Source: Planctomycetota bacterium (GTDB lineage Bacteria > Planctomycetota > B15-G4). Taken from it: DNA of 61,443 bases. The stretch spans positions 1 to 61,443 of the forward strand of contig QNBX01000006.1 of assembly GCA_003644265.1 (NCBI GenBank). Reading direction: 5' to 3'. Positions 29,838 to 37,783 of the stretch are shown here, one piece after another. The position numbers and the translations under genes were made by a program. Position 1 is the stretch's first letter, and each line of letters starts with the position of its first letter. The notes under the pieces were generated by a model. That model searched no databases. It was not told where the DNA came from and worked only from the letters and a program-made list of their open reading frames with translations.

Positions 29838-30171
29838 CAGCGCTCGCGCCCCCAACGGCCGCCGCAAACGGAGCCCGATGGGGCCCCGAGACGGGAGGCA
29901 GGAGCTGACGCCCCGCTGCGACGATGGATGGGCGCGTACTCGCGCATGGATGGACACCGATCTCAAGACGTGCCGGGCCGCACTCCCGGCAGATGGACGC
30001 ACACGGAACGACGCAAACCGACGAGCCGCTCTGGCCTCCCCGCTGCGCGCTTGAATCAGGTGAATCCGAACCCAGCAAGCCTATCCCGGAAAGGGCGTTT
30101 GGCTAGAGGAACCGAGCTCTCGCCTTGCTTCTCGCTCTCGCAGTTCTGCGTCGCCACGGAGGGTCGACTCT
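29838..30171. other. Intergenic region between ksgA and dnaG, no gene recognised
   Basis: 334 bases. Short open frames on the plus strand (e.g. 29924-30106) have no family character and no ribosome site. It should hold the dnaG-rpoD promoter on the minus strand, but no convincing -35/-10 pair was found. Confidence 0.5.
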
Positions 30172-31071
30172 TCAGTGAGACCGGCGTCCGGTCTCGGGGC
30201 GATGACGCTCGCCCGGCGCGATGCCTGCCCATGTGTGGGCCAAGGCACATAATTGTACAGGATCCAGGGCTTCAGCACGCAAGGTTTTCCAGGCCTCCGG
30301 CGCTCGGGCCGCCCCCGACTGCCCACCCGGTGCGTTCCGAACCGAGTTCCAGAGGGTCTTGCGCCGGTTGTGGAAGGCCGCGGCCAGAAAGCCGGAAACC
30401 AGGTCAAGCGTGGCAGAATCGGGCCGATCGGGCAGGGGCTCGATGACCAGGACCACCGACTCGACCCGAGGTGGCGGCCAGAACGACTGCGGCCGCACGG
30501 GTCGGTCGAGCTTGACCCGCGACGTGAGCGCCATGAGCACGGCCAGCGGGCCATAGTCCCGGGATCCCGGCTGTGCCGTCAGGCGATCCCCCATCTCACG
30601 CTGCACCAGCACCGTCTGCCGTGCGGGCGGCGTCGGGTGGCATGCCAAGGCCCCCAGCAGCGGACCGGCGATGTTGTAGGGCAGGTTGGAAACCATGGCG
30701 TCTACGTGACCCAGGGTCTGGGCGAGTTCCGGGCCCAGGCGCCGGCTGCCCGCCAGGGCGTCAGCTTCGATCCAGCGCAGGGACGCCGGCGGCAGCTCCC
30801 CCATCAGGTCGCGGGCCACCGCGTGCATGAGCGGGTCGATCTCGAGCCCCACCACCCGCGCGCCCGCGCCAAGCAGATGCCGGGTGAGCAGGCCGGGCCC
30901 CGGCCCCACCTCCAGCACACGCTTGCCGTCGAGCGGCTCCGCGGCGCGCACGATCGCGGCCAGCAGGTTGTCGTCCAGCAGGAAGTGCTGGCCGTGGCGC
31001 TTGCGCGGCGACGCGCCCGCCGCCGCGAGGGCCGCCTTCAGGCGCACAAGCGAGACGGGGGCCGGCCTCAA
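30172..31071 (-). CDS. ksgA: 16S rRNA dimethyladenosine transferase RsmA/KsgA
   Basis: 299 residues from a TTG start (upstream is G-rich, GGCGGGGGGCGG); a GTG eight codons in is an alternative. It dimethylates two adjacent adenines near the 3' end of 16S rRNA in late 30S assembly. Family marks: 'KRHGQHFLLDDNLLAAI' at the start, the SAM loop 'VLEVGPGPGLLTRHLL', acidic 'VGLEIDPLM', and the catalytic 'NLPYNIAGPLL'. The C-terminal helical domain ('FLAAAFHNRRKTLWNSV') is present. Downstream of the OmpA-like gene by 58 bases on the same strand. Confidence 0.94.
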   Translation of the reverse strand: MRPAPVSLVRLKAALAAAGASPRKRHGQHFLLDDNLLAAIVRAAEPLDGKRVLEVGPGPGLLTRHLLGAGARVVGLEIDPLMHAVARDLMGELPPASLRWIEADALAGSRRLGPELAQTLGHVDAMVSNLPYNIAGPLLGALACHPTPPARQTVLVQREMGDRLTAQPGSRDYGPLAVLMALTSRVKLDRPVRPQSFWPPPRVESVVLVIEPLPDRPDSATLDLVSGFLAAAFHNRRKTLWNSVRNAPGGQSGAARAPEAWKTLRAEALDPVQLCALAHTWAGIAPGERHRPETGRRSH

Positions 31072-31129
31072 GAGACCGCCCCCCGCCTGGCGCGCCCCTC
31101 CGGAGAGGTGCGCGGCTGGACCTGTCGGC

Positions 31130-31846
31130 TCAACCGTGCGCCGGCTTGCCCACCGGGATCATGATCTCCACGCGCCGGTTGCGCTTCTTGGCCTCCGTGG
31201 ATGTGCCTACGTCCAGAGGCTTGAAGGGACCGTGCGAGGCGATCCAGATGCGGCGCTCCTCGATGCCCTTCTCGATCAGATACTCGCGCACCGAGATGGC
31301 CCGCTGGGCGCCGAGCTGGATGTTGCCGTAGGGATACTTGGCCTTGGTCTTCACCACGGGGTCCGAGTCGGTGTGACCGTCCACGCGGATCGGACCCGCA
31401 AAGGTCTTGAGCTGGTCGACGATCAGGTCGAGCGAGGACTTGCCCGACTTCGTGAGCTCGTCGCCGCCGGAGCTGAAGAACACGTCGGACTCGGCCCGAA
31501 AACCGGCCTCGCCGGTCTTCTCGTCGTAGAACACGTCGATGCCGGCCCTGCCGAGCACGGACTCCTTGCCTTGCATGCCAGCGAGCTGATCTTCGGCTGC
31601 CTTGCGCCGGAGCGCTTCGTCGTCGGCGCGCGCCGTGGCGATCGCCAGGGCGTCGTCGTCGATGGACGCGTCCTGCAGCAGCTGTTCGGCATCGCGCAGC
31701 TGCTGCTCTGCATAGGCCAGGTCGTCCTGGGCCTGACCCAACTCGTCGTTGAGCTGATTGTACTTGGTGGCTGCAACGCAACCGGGCAGCACGAAGCTGG
31801 CCGCGAGAACGAGCAGTGCGATGGAACGATACGAAGAGCCAACCAT
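31130..31846 (-). CDS. OmpA/Pal-like peptidoglycan-binding lipoprotein
   Basis: 238 residues. A lipoprotein signal ends L-P-G-C (Cys23), then a coiled-coil stretch rich in Asp/Glu/Ala (residues ~27-95), then an OmpA C-terminal domain with 'VDGHTDSDPV', 'NIQLGAQRAISVREYL' and 'NRRVEIMIP'. The conserved Asp and Arg that grip diaminopimelate are in place. It likely tethers the outer membrane to peptidoglycan. GGAGGG precedes the ATG by four bases. Pal, MotB-like or general OmpA-type roles cannot be separated from sequence alone; no Tol genes are near. Confidence 0.85.
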   Translation of the reverse strand: MVGSSYRSIALLVLAASFVLPGCVAATKYNQLNDELGQAQDDLAYAEQQLRDAEQLLQDASIDDDALAIATARADDEALRRKAAEDQLAGMQGKESVLGRAGIDVFYDEKTGEAGFRAESDVFFSSGGDELTKSGKSSLDLIVDQLKTFAGPIRVDGHTDSDPVVKTKAKYPYGNIQLGAQRAISVREYLIEKGIEERRIWIASHGPFKPLDVGTSTEAKKRNRRVEIMIPVGKPAHG

Positions 31847-31911
31847 GTCACCCTCCCACGAGGTAGAGACCGCCTGTGATGTGTGTGCTTGCTGCGACCC
31901 GCCCCGGAACG

Positions 31912-32466
31912 TCAGGACGAGAACATGTCCGCCAGGAAACCGGTCAAGGCGTTGGCTTGGCCCGCCACGGCACCAAGCGCAGCGAAGTTCGCAAAAATGA
32001 GCAGAATGAAGCTGACGGCCAGCATGAAGAGCATGCCGGGGCTGTCATGAGCCTCCTCGGCGGCGCCGACCTGACTGCGGGGCGTGCTGCGCTGCGGCGC
32101 GCCGCCACGTCGCGAGGCGCCGGCGCCAGCTGCCGCGAGATCGAGCTCCTCGCCCGCGTCCCCGTCATCCTCGAGCACCAGCTCATCGGCCGAATCGGGC
32201 TCGCCTAGGTCGAGGTCGTCGCCCAGATCGAGGTCGTCGCTCAGCTGGAGCTCATCCTCGAGGTCGAGCTCAAGATCGTCGCCCAGCCCCTCGTCGTCCT
32301 CCGGCGTGGACTTCAGCCGCTCTACGTCGGCGGCCTTGAAGCGCATGGTGTCCTGGTCGCGGAAGGCGCGGATCTCTCCGGCCGAGACGAGCCGCTTCAG
32401 GTCCTCTTCCTCCATGCGAAGGTCGGAGAGGACCTCGTCGAATGAGTAGTAATCCTTGTCAGACAA
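31912..32466 (-). CDS. Helix-turn-helix protein with acidic linker and C-terminal membrane anchor
   Basis: 184 residues from a TTG start with GGGAG nine bases upstream. Residues 1-55 resemble a MerR/excisionase-type winged helix ('YSFDEVLSDLRMEEEDLKRLVSAGEIRAFRDQDTMRF', seen as several shorter motifs). The middle is a run of Asp/Glu/Leu repeats (residues ~55-110, 'DDLDLGDDLDLGE'). A single transmembrane helix ends the protein ('MLFMLAVSFILLIFANFAAL', ~145-165). The layout suggests a DNA- or protein-binding head held at the membrane. The type recurs in Planctomycetota, to my knowledge without an assigned function. Confidence 0.65.
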   Translation of the reverse strand: MSDKDYYSFDEVLSDLRMEEEDLKRLVSAGEIRAFRDQDTMRFKAADVERLKSTPEDDEGLGDDLELDLEDELQLSDDLDLGDDLDLGEPDSADELVLEDDGDAGEELDLAAAGAGASRRGGAPQRSTPRSQVGAAEEAHDSPGMLFMLAVSFILLIFANFAALGAVAGQANALTGFLADMFSS

Positions 32467-32584
32467 CGGGCTCGACTCCCAAGGGGTGGGGGCTCTGGAT
32501 CAGCGGGAGCCAACCAGTAGTGGCCAATCTCCCAATGGGGGATCTTAGGCACCCGCCGGGCAGGTTGCAACCGATTGAGGGCGC

Positions 32585-33568
32585 TCAAGCCAGCACCGGC
32601 GGGGCCGCAGCGTCGGACTCGAAGCGCCCCATGACCCGCTGACGCATGTGGTCGGCGTCGAGCACCGACAGGCCGTCGGGGCGCCGCACCACCGCGAAGG
32701 GGCTGGAGCTCTGATCCAGGCCGAGGTAGACGGCGTCCAGGCTGGTGGACTCGCTGACCTGCATCACCGGGCGCAACTCGGCCCGGGCCGGGGCCCGGAA
32801 GCCGTCCGGGGTCCACAGGCTGGCCATGGGCACCCAGCCCGCGCAGCGCTGCCCGCTCGCGTCGAGCACCAGCACCCGCGCGGCGCGGCAGCCCGGGGGC
32901 AGATCGAGCCCGGCGGCGCCCAGCCGGGCCCGGGCGAAGGCCTCGATGGGCTGGGCCTCGCTGCCCACCTTGCGCCCCCGCATGGCGAGCACGCCGTGGG
33001 CCACGCGCTCCTGGAACGCCGTCAGGAAGCCCTCCTCCGCACCCGTGGCCAGCATGAGCTGCGCCATGCCCGGCGACCCCGCCGCGCCGCCCACCCTCCG
33101 GCGCAGCGCCCCTTGCAGCAGCCGGGCCACCGCCGCCACGGGCCGACTCAGGGGCAGCAACACGACGCGCATGACCGACACCACCCACACCGTGGGGTAC
33201 AGCAGGCGCTCGCGCCGGCGGCGATAGGCGTTCTTGGGCACCGACTCGGCCAGCAGGAACAGGATGCAGGTAACGCCCAGCGAGCCGACCAGCTCGCGCG
33301 AGGCGCCCATGCCGGAGAGCGCGCCCCACTGCGCCAGAGCCACCTGCGCCAGCAGCGTGGCGGCGTGGTTGGCCAGGTTGTTGGAGACCAGCAGCACGCT
33401 CAGCAGCGACGGCATGTCGGCCAGCAGGCGGCGGGCCTGAGCCGCCGGACGCGAGCCGGCCTGCGCGTCCAGGTGCAGGCGCAGGCGACTGGTGGTATAG
33501 AGCCCGGTCTCGAGCCCGGCGAACAGGGCGGAGGCCACCACGGCCAGCAGAAAGAGCAGCACGATCAT
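32585..33568 (-). CDS. CNNM (DUF21) domain membrane protein
   Basis: 327 residues. The N-terminal half is a CNNM/DUF21 transmembrane module: 'ASALFAGLETGLYTTSRLRL' at the start and 'LLVSNNLANHAATL' mid-domain are the family marks, and 'FLLAESVPKN' the third. The C-terminal half would carry CBS-type repeats but is diverged ('VLDASGQRCAGWV', 'PVMQVSESTSLDAVYLGLD'). The start ATG overlaps the stop of the upstream CNNM/CorC gene by four bases (ATGA). Members are linked to Mg2+/Co2+ or Na+ export and resistance; substrate is not predictable. Confidence 0.8.
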   Translation of the reverse strand: MIVLLFLLAVVASALFAGLETGLYTTSRLRLHLDAQAGSRPAAQARRLLADMPSLLSVLLVSNNLANHAATLLAQVALAQWGALSGMGASRELVGSLGVTCILFLLAESVPKNAYRRRRERLLYPTVWVVSVMRVVLLPLSRPVAAVARLLQGALRRRVGGAAGSPGMAQLMLATGAEEGFLTAFQERVAHGVLAMRGRKVGSEAQPIEAFARARLGAAGLDLPPGCRAARVLVLDASGQRCAGWVPMASLWTPDGFRAPARAELRPVMQVSESTSLDAVYLGLDQSSSPFAVVRRPDGLSVLDADHMRQRVMGRFESDAAAPPVLA

Positions 33569-34812
33569 GGCGCGCCGCCGGGCTCGGGCGCGCCGTCGGG
33601 GCGCGACCTGCGGGCGGGACGCGCCAGCACCGACTCGACGGCCTGACGCCGCACGGCGGTGACGCGCAGTCGCCAGCCGCCGTGCAGCAGCTCGTCGCCC
33701 ACCTTCGGCACGCGCCCCAGCCCCTCGGCCAGCGCGCCCGCCAGGGTGTCGGACCTGCGCGCCGGCAGCTCCAGACCCAGCTCCTCGTTGAGCGTCATCA
33801 ACGAGCAGCTGCCGGGCAGCAACACGCCGCCGCCACCGCCGCGCCGATAGCCCCCCGTCGACAAGCCCTCGACCTCGCCCAGCACCGCGCGGCTCAGGTC
33901 CGCCAACCCGAGCACGCCCGTCACGCCGCCGTACTCGTCCAGCAGGATCGCCAGGTGCCGCCGCTCGTCCGCCAGGCGCAGCACCAGCCGCTCGGCACCG
34001 ATGCCCTCGGGCACGAACAGCGGCGGATCCAGCAGGTCCTCCCGGCGCGCGTCCGGCCGACTCAGCAGCACACCGGCGTTGATCGTGCCCACCACGTCGT
34101 CGCGGCGGCCCGAGATCACCGGATAGTCGGTGTGAGGGCGCTCGGCCATGGTGGCCACCCAGGCGGCCAGGTCGTCCTGCAGGCTCAGGAAGGCCACGTC
34201 CACGCGCGGCACCATCAGGCTGCGGGCGCGGCGGGCGCCGATATCCACCACGTCATGGAGCAGCGCCAGCTCCACCGCGCGATAGGCGCCCAGGGCCACA
34301 CCGCTGCTGAGGGCCGACTTGTAGTCGTTGGCGTCGGGCTCCTCGAGCCGCGTGGCGCTGCCCAGCAGGAGCGATTCGAGCAGGCGCGTAGCCCACGAAG
34401 CCAGCCCCACGAGCGGCGCCAGCAGCGTGCGCAGCAGCACCACCGGCAGGGCCAGCAGACCGGCCAGCTGCGCGGGGGCCGCCAGCGCCAGCGACTTGGG
34501 CAGGATCTCGCCCAGCACGACGATGGCCGCCAGACTGCCCAGCCCCACGGCCGTGGCGGCCAGTCCGCGCTGCTGCGCCAGCAGCTCCAGGCTGAGCGCG
34601 GAGCTGACCGTGAAGTAGCCCACGTTCAGCGCGAGGTTGGTCAGCAGCAGGGCCACCAGCAGATCGGTCGGGCGCCGCAACATGCGCGCGCCCCAGGCGC
34701 TCGAGCGCTGCAGCGCGCGGCGCTCCGCCGGCCGCAGCGAGAACACCGCCGTCTCGGCCCCGGACACCAGCCCGGAACACAGCAGCAGCGCGGCCATGAG
34801 CACCCAGTTCAT
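33565..34812 (-). CDS. HlyC/CorC-family CNNM-CBS membrane protein
   Basis: 415 residues, the fuller of two tandem paralogues. CNNM domain (residues 1-~170, 'SGLVSGAETAVFSL', 'LLLTNLALNVGYF', 'VVLGEILPKSLAL'), then a CBS pair ('SLMVPRVDVAFLSLQDDL' through 'DEYGGVTGVLGLADL'), then the CorC_HlyC C-terminal domain (~315-395). Inner-membrane protein, probably a divalent cation transporter or its regulator. Coupled to the following CNNM gene by a four-base overlap, so a hetero-oligomer is plausible. Confidence 0.85.
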   Translation of the reverse strand: MNWVLMAALLLCSGLVSGAETAVFSLRPAERRALQRSSAWGARMLRRPTDLLVALLLTNLALNVGYFTVSSALSLELLAQQRGLAATAVGLGSLAAIVVLGEILPKSLALAAPAQLAGLLALPVVLLRTLLAPLVGLASWATRLLESLLLGSATRLEEPDANDYKSALSSGVALGAYRAVELALLHDVVDIGARRARSLMVPRVDVAFLSLQDDLAAWVATMAERPHTDYPVISGRRDDVVGTINAGVLLSRPDARREDLLDPPLFVPEGIGAERLVLRLADERRHLAILLDEYGGVTGVLGLADLSRAVLGEVEGLSTGGYRRGGGGGVLLPGSCSLMTLNEELGLELPARRSDTLAGALAEGLGRVPKVGDELLHGGWRLRVTAVRRQAVESVLARPARRSRPDGAPEPGGAP

Positions 34813-34873
34813 GAGCGCGGCCGTGGGTCAGCGCAGGCCGGGCAGCGGAGCAGGCAGCGAGACGTGACGCTCA

Positions 34874-36049
34874 TCACGCGCCCGAGAACGACTCCATCAG
34901 CTTGACCATGGGGCTGAACAGCGCGAAGGCGATGACACCCACCACCAGCGCCACGAACAACAGCATGATCGGCTCGAGCGCCTTGAACAGCACGGTGATG
35001 GACGAGTCCAGCTCCATCTCGTAGTCGTCGGCGATCCGCACCAGCATGTTGTCGAGCTGCCCGGTCTCCTCGCCCACGTCGATCATGTTCACGACCATGT
35101 CGTCGAACACGCCGCTCTCCCCCAGCGGGCGGGCCATGCTCTCGCCCTCGCGGATGGCCTCGCGCACGTCGCTCACGGCCTGCTCCAACACGCGGTTGGT
35201 GATGGCGGCCTGCACGATGGCCAAGGCGTCCAGGATCGGCACGCCGCTGGCGAGCAGGGTGCCCATGGTGCGGCAGAAGCGCGACACGATGGTCTTGGTG
35301 ACCACGTCGCCCGCGATGGGCAGGCGTAGCTTGAAGCGGTCGACGGCGTAGGCGAAGCCGTCGCTGCGCAGGGCCATCCGGTAGCCGATCACCAGCAGGA
35401 CCGGCAGCAACAGCATCAGGTACCACCACTGCACCATGAAGCGCGACACGGCCAGCAGGCCCAGGGTGATGGCGGGCATCTCGGTGCCGTAGCTCTCGAA
35501 CATGCCCTCGAACTTGGGCACGACGAAGATCATGGTCACCATCAGGATGCCGCCGGCAAAGATCATCACCAGGGCCGGGTAGGTCATGGCGCCCTTGATC
35601 TGGCTCTTCACGTGCTCGTTCTTGCGCGTGAAGCCGGACAGGCGGTTGAGGATCGTGCCCAGCACGCCGCCGGCCTCGCCCGCGCGCACCATGTTGATGT
35701 AGAGCCGGTCGAAGACCCAGGGGTACTTGGCCAGGGCCTCGCTCAGCGGCGCGCCGCCCTCGACGTCGTCGCCCACGGCCGAGAGCACGTCGCGCAGGGG
35801 GCCGGCCTTCTGCTGGTTCTCGAGGATGCGCAGGCAGCGCACCAGCGGCAGGCCGGCGTTGACCAGCGTCTCGAGGCGACCCGTGAACTGCATCAGCTCC
35901 TTGGCCGGCACGCGCCGGAAGAAGCCGCCCTTGACGACCTCTCCGCCGCCTCCCGGGCGCACGGCGGCGGGACGCGCCGCGCCCGGCTTACGAGCCGCAG
36001 GGCGCGCGGCGGCGGGCTTTCTGGCGGTCGGGCGCTCGGCAGGACTCAT
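34874..36049 (-). CDS. Type IV pilus/type II secretion platform protein (PilC/GspF family)
   Basis: 391 residues. Two T2SSF domains (residues ~48-170 and ~250-375) with the usual motifs 'FTGRLETLVNAGLPLVRCL', 'MVRAGEAGGVLGTIL', 'RFCRTMGTLLASGVPILDAL' and 'MIDVGEETGQLDNML'. Transmembrane helices lie near residues 170, 220 and 370. The first ~37 residues are an odd Ala/Lys/Pro/Arg repeat ('RKPAAARPAARKPGAARP'). It is the inner-membrane platform that works with the two PilB-like ATPases directly upstream (27-base gap). No pilin, PilQ or PilM gene is in the window. Confidence 0.93.
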   Translation of the reverse strand: MSPAERPTARKPAAARPAARKPGAARPAAVRPGGGGEVVKGGFFRRVPAKELMQFTGRLETLVNAGLPLVRCLRILENQQKAGPLRDVLSAVGDDVEGGAPLSEALAKYPWVFDRLYINMVRAGEAGGVLGTILNRLSGFTRKNEHVKSQIKGAMTYPALVMIFAGGILMVTMIFVVPKFEGMFESYGTEMPAITLGLLAVSRFMVQWWYLMLLLPVLLVIGYRMALRSDGFAYAVDRFKLRLPIAGDVVTKTIVSRFCRTMGTLLASGVPILDALAIVQAAITNRVLEQAVSDVREAIREGESMARPLGESGVFDDMVVNMIDVGEETGQLDNMLVRIADDYEMELDSSITVLFKALEPIMLLFVALVVGVIAFALFSPMVKLMESFSGA

Positions 36050-36076
36050 GGGCAGGCTCGCAGCATAGGGAGGGGA

Positions 36077-37783
36077 TCAGCCGTCGGCGAGGGTTTCGCG
36101 CAGCACCTCTTCAACCGTGGTGGAGCCATCGAGTACGGCCAGCTGCCCGGACTCGCGCAGGGTGCGCATGCCCTCGTTCACGGCCGCCTCGCGCAGCACC
36201 TGCGTGGCGACCTCGTCCAGCACCAGCTGCCGCAGGCGCTCGCTCAGCACCATGATCTCGAAGATGGCGATACGGCCCTTGTGGCCCGAGAAGTTGCAGG
36301 ACTCGCAGCCCTTGCCATAGGCCAGCTTACGGCCTGCGAGCTGCTCGTGGGTCAGGCCCAGTTCGGCCAGCACGGCCTCGTCGGGGTCGTACTCGGTGCG
36401 GCAGTCCGGGCAGATGGTGCGCACCAGGCGCTGGGCCACGATGGCCTCCACCGTGGCCACGATCAGGTAGGCCGGGATGCCGATGTCGACCAGGCGCGTG
36501 ATGGTGGAGGGCGCGTCGTTGGTGTGCAGCGTCGACAGGATCAGGTGTCCCGTGAGCGCCGCCTCCACGGCGATCTGCGCCGTCTCCTGGTCGCGGATCT
36601 CGCCCACCAGGAGCACGTCCGGGTCCTGGCGCAGGATGCTACGCAGCACGGACGCGTAGCTCACGCCGATGTCCTCGGCCACCTGCACCTGAACGATGCC
36701 GTCGAGGTCGTACTCGATGGGATCTTCGACGGTAATGATCTTGCGCTCGACGTCGTTGAGTTGGTTAAGCGCGGAGTACAGCGTGGTGGTCTTGCCCGAG
36801 CCCGTAGGCCCGGTCACCAGCACGATGCCGTGCGGGCGCGCGAGCAGCGCGGACACCACCGCCAGGTCGTCCTCGCGCATGCCCACGTTGGCCAGGTCGA
36901 GCGAGACCACGCTGCGGTCGAGCACGCGCAGCACGCAGCCCTCGCCGTGCACGGTGGGCATGGTGGACACGCGCAGGTCGATGGGCCGGCCGCCCAGCGA
37001 GAGCTCGATGCGCCCGTCCTGGGGCACGCGCGTCTCGGCGATGTCGAGGTTGGACATGACCTTAACGCGCGACACCAGCGCGGCGGCCAACGACGGCGGC
37101 GGCGCCTCCACCTCGAACAGCACGCCGTCCACCCGGTAGCGCACCTTGAAGTCGTTCTCGAAGGGCTCGAGGTGAATGTCGGAGGCCTTGTCACGGATGG
37201 CCTGGAGCAGCACGTAGTTGAGCAGCTTGACCACGGGCGCGGCGGCCGCCATGGCCTCGCGGTCCTCCAGGTCGAGCGATCCGCCCTGGCTGGCGCTGGT
37301 GGCCTCGCTGATGGCAGCCTTGAGCCCGGCGCTCACGTCCTTGCCCACGCCCCAGTGGCGCTCCAGGGCGCGGTCGACGGCCTCCTCGTCGGCGATGGTG
37401 GCGCTGACCTCGCTGCCCACCACGAACGAGAGGTCCTGCAGCACGTTCACGTTGAGCGGGTCAGCCAGGGCCACCACCAGGGTGCCGCCGTCCTCGCGGA
37501 TGGGCACCGCGCGATACAGCTGGCAGGTGGCCGCGTCCATGCGCCCTGCGATGGCGTCGCTGATCTCCAACGCGTCGAGGTCCACCGGCTCGAGCCCGGC
37601 CTGCACCCCCAGCGCGCGCGTCACCTGGCCGCGCGTCACCACGCCCATGGCCACCAGGATCTCGCCCACGTGGCCGCCGCTCTTGGCCTGGTCGGCCAGC
37701 GCGCGCTCGACGTCGTCGGTGGCGCACTCGCCGCGCTGCACCAGGATCTCGCCGATACGCTTGGGACTGCCCTTGGTCGCCAT
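36077..37783 (-). CDS. PilB/GspE-family assembly ATPase, second copy
   Basis: 568 residues. N-terminal MshEN/GspE-N domain ('RIGEILVQRGECATDDVERAL'), then the ATPase: Walker A 'GPTGSGKTTT', Asp box 'EDPIEYDLDG', Walker B 'LLVGEIRDQETA', His box 'STLHTNDAPSTI'. A tetracysteine zinc site follows ('CPDCRTEYDPD', 'GCESCNFSGHKG'). ATG overlaps the previous ATPase's stop by one base (TGATG). It drives pilus or pseudopilus extension with the PilC-like protein downstream. It differs enough from the first copy to suggest separate jobs or a hetero-hexamer. Confidence 0.93.
   Translation of the reverse strand: MATKGSPKRIGEILVQRGECATDDVERALADQAKSGGHVGEILVAMGVVTRGQVTRALGVQAGLEPVDLDALEISDAIAGRMDAATCQLYRAVPIREDGGTLVVALADPLNVNVLQDLSFVVGSEVSATIADEEAVDRALERHWGVGKDVSAGLKAAISEATSASQGGSLDLEDREAMAAAAPVVKLLNYVLLQAIRDKASDIHLEPFENDFKVRYRVDGVLFEVEAPPPSLAAALVSRVKVMSNLDIAETRVPQDGRIELSLGGRPIDLRVSTMPTVHGEGCVLRVLDRSVVSLDLANVGMREDDLAVVSALLARPHGIVLVTGPTGSGKTTTLYSALNQLNDVERKIITVEDPIEYDLDGIVQVQVAEDIGVSYASVLRSILRQDPDVLLVGEIRDQETAQIAVEAALTGHLILSTLHTNDAPSTITRLVDIGIPAYLIVATVEAIVAQRLVRTICPDCRTEYDPDEAVLAELGLTHEQLAGRKLAYGKGCESCNFSGHKGRIAIFEIMVLSERLRQLVLDEVATQVLREAAVNEGMRTLRESGQLAVLDGSTTVEEVLRETLADG

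Noticed and set aside
29924..30106. 60-residue open frame between ksgA and dnaG
   Set aside because: No ribosome site, biased composition, no recognisable fold.
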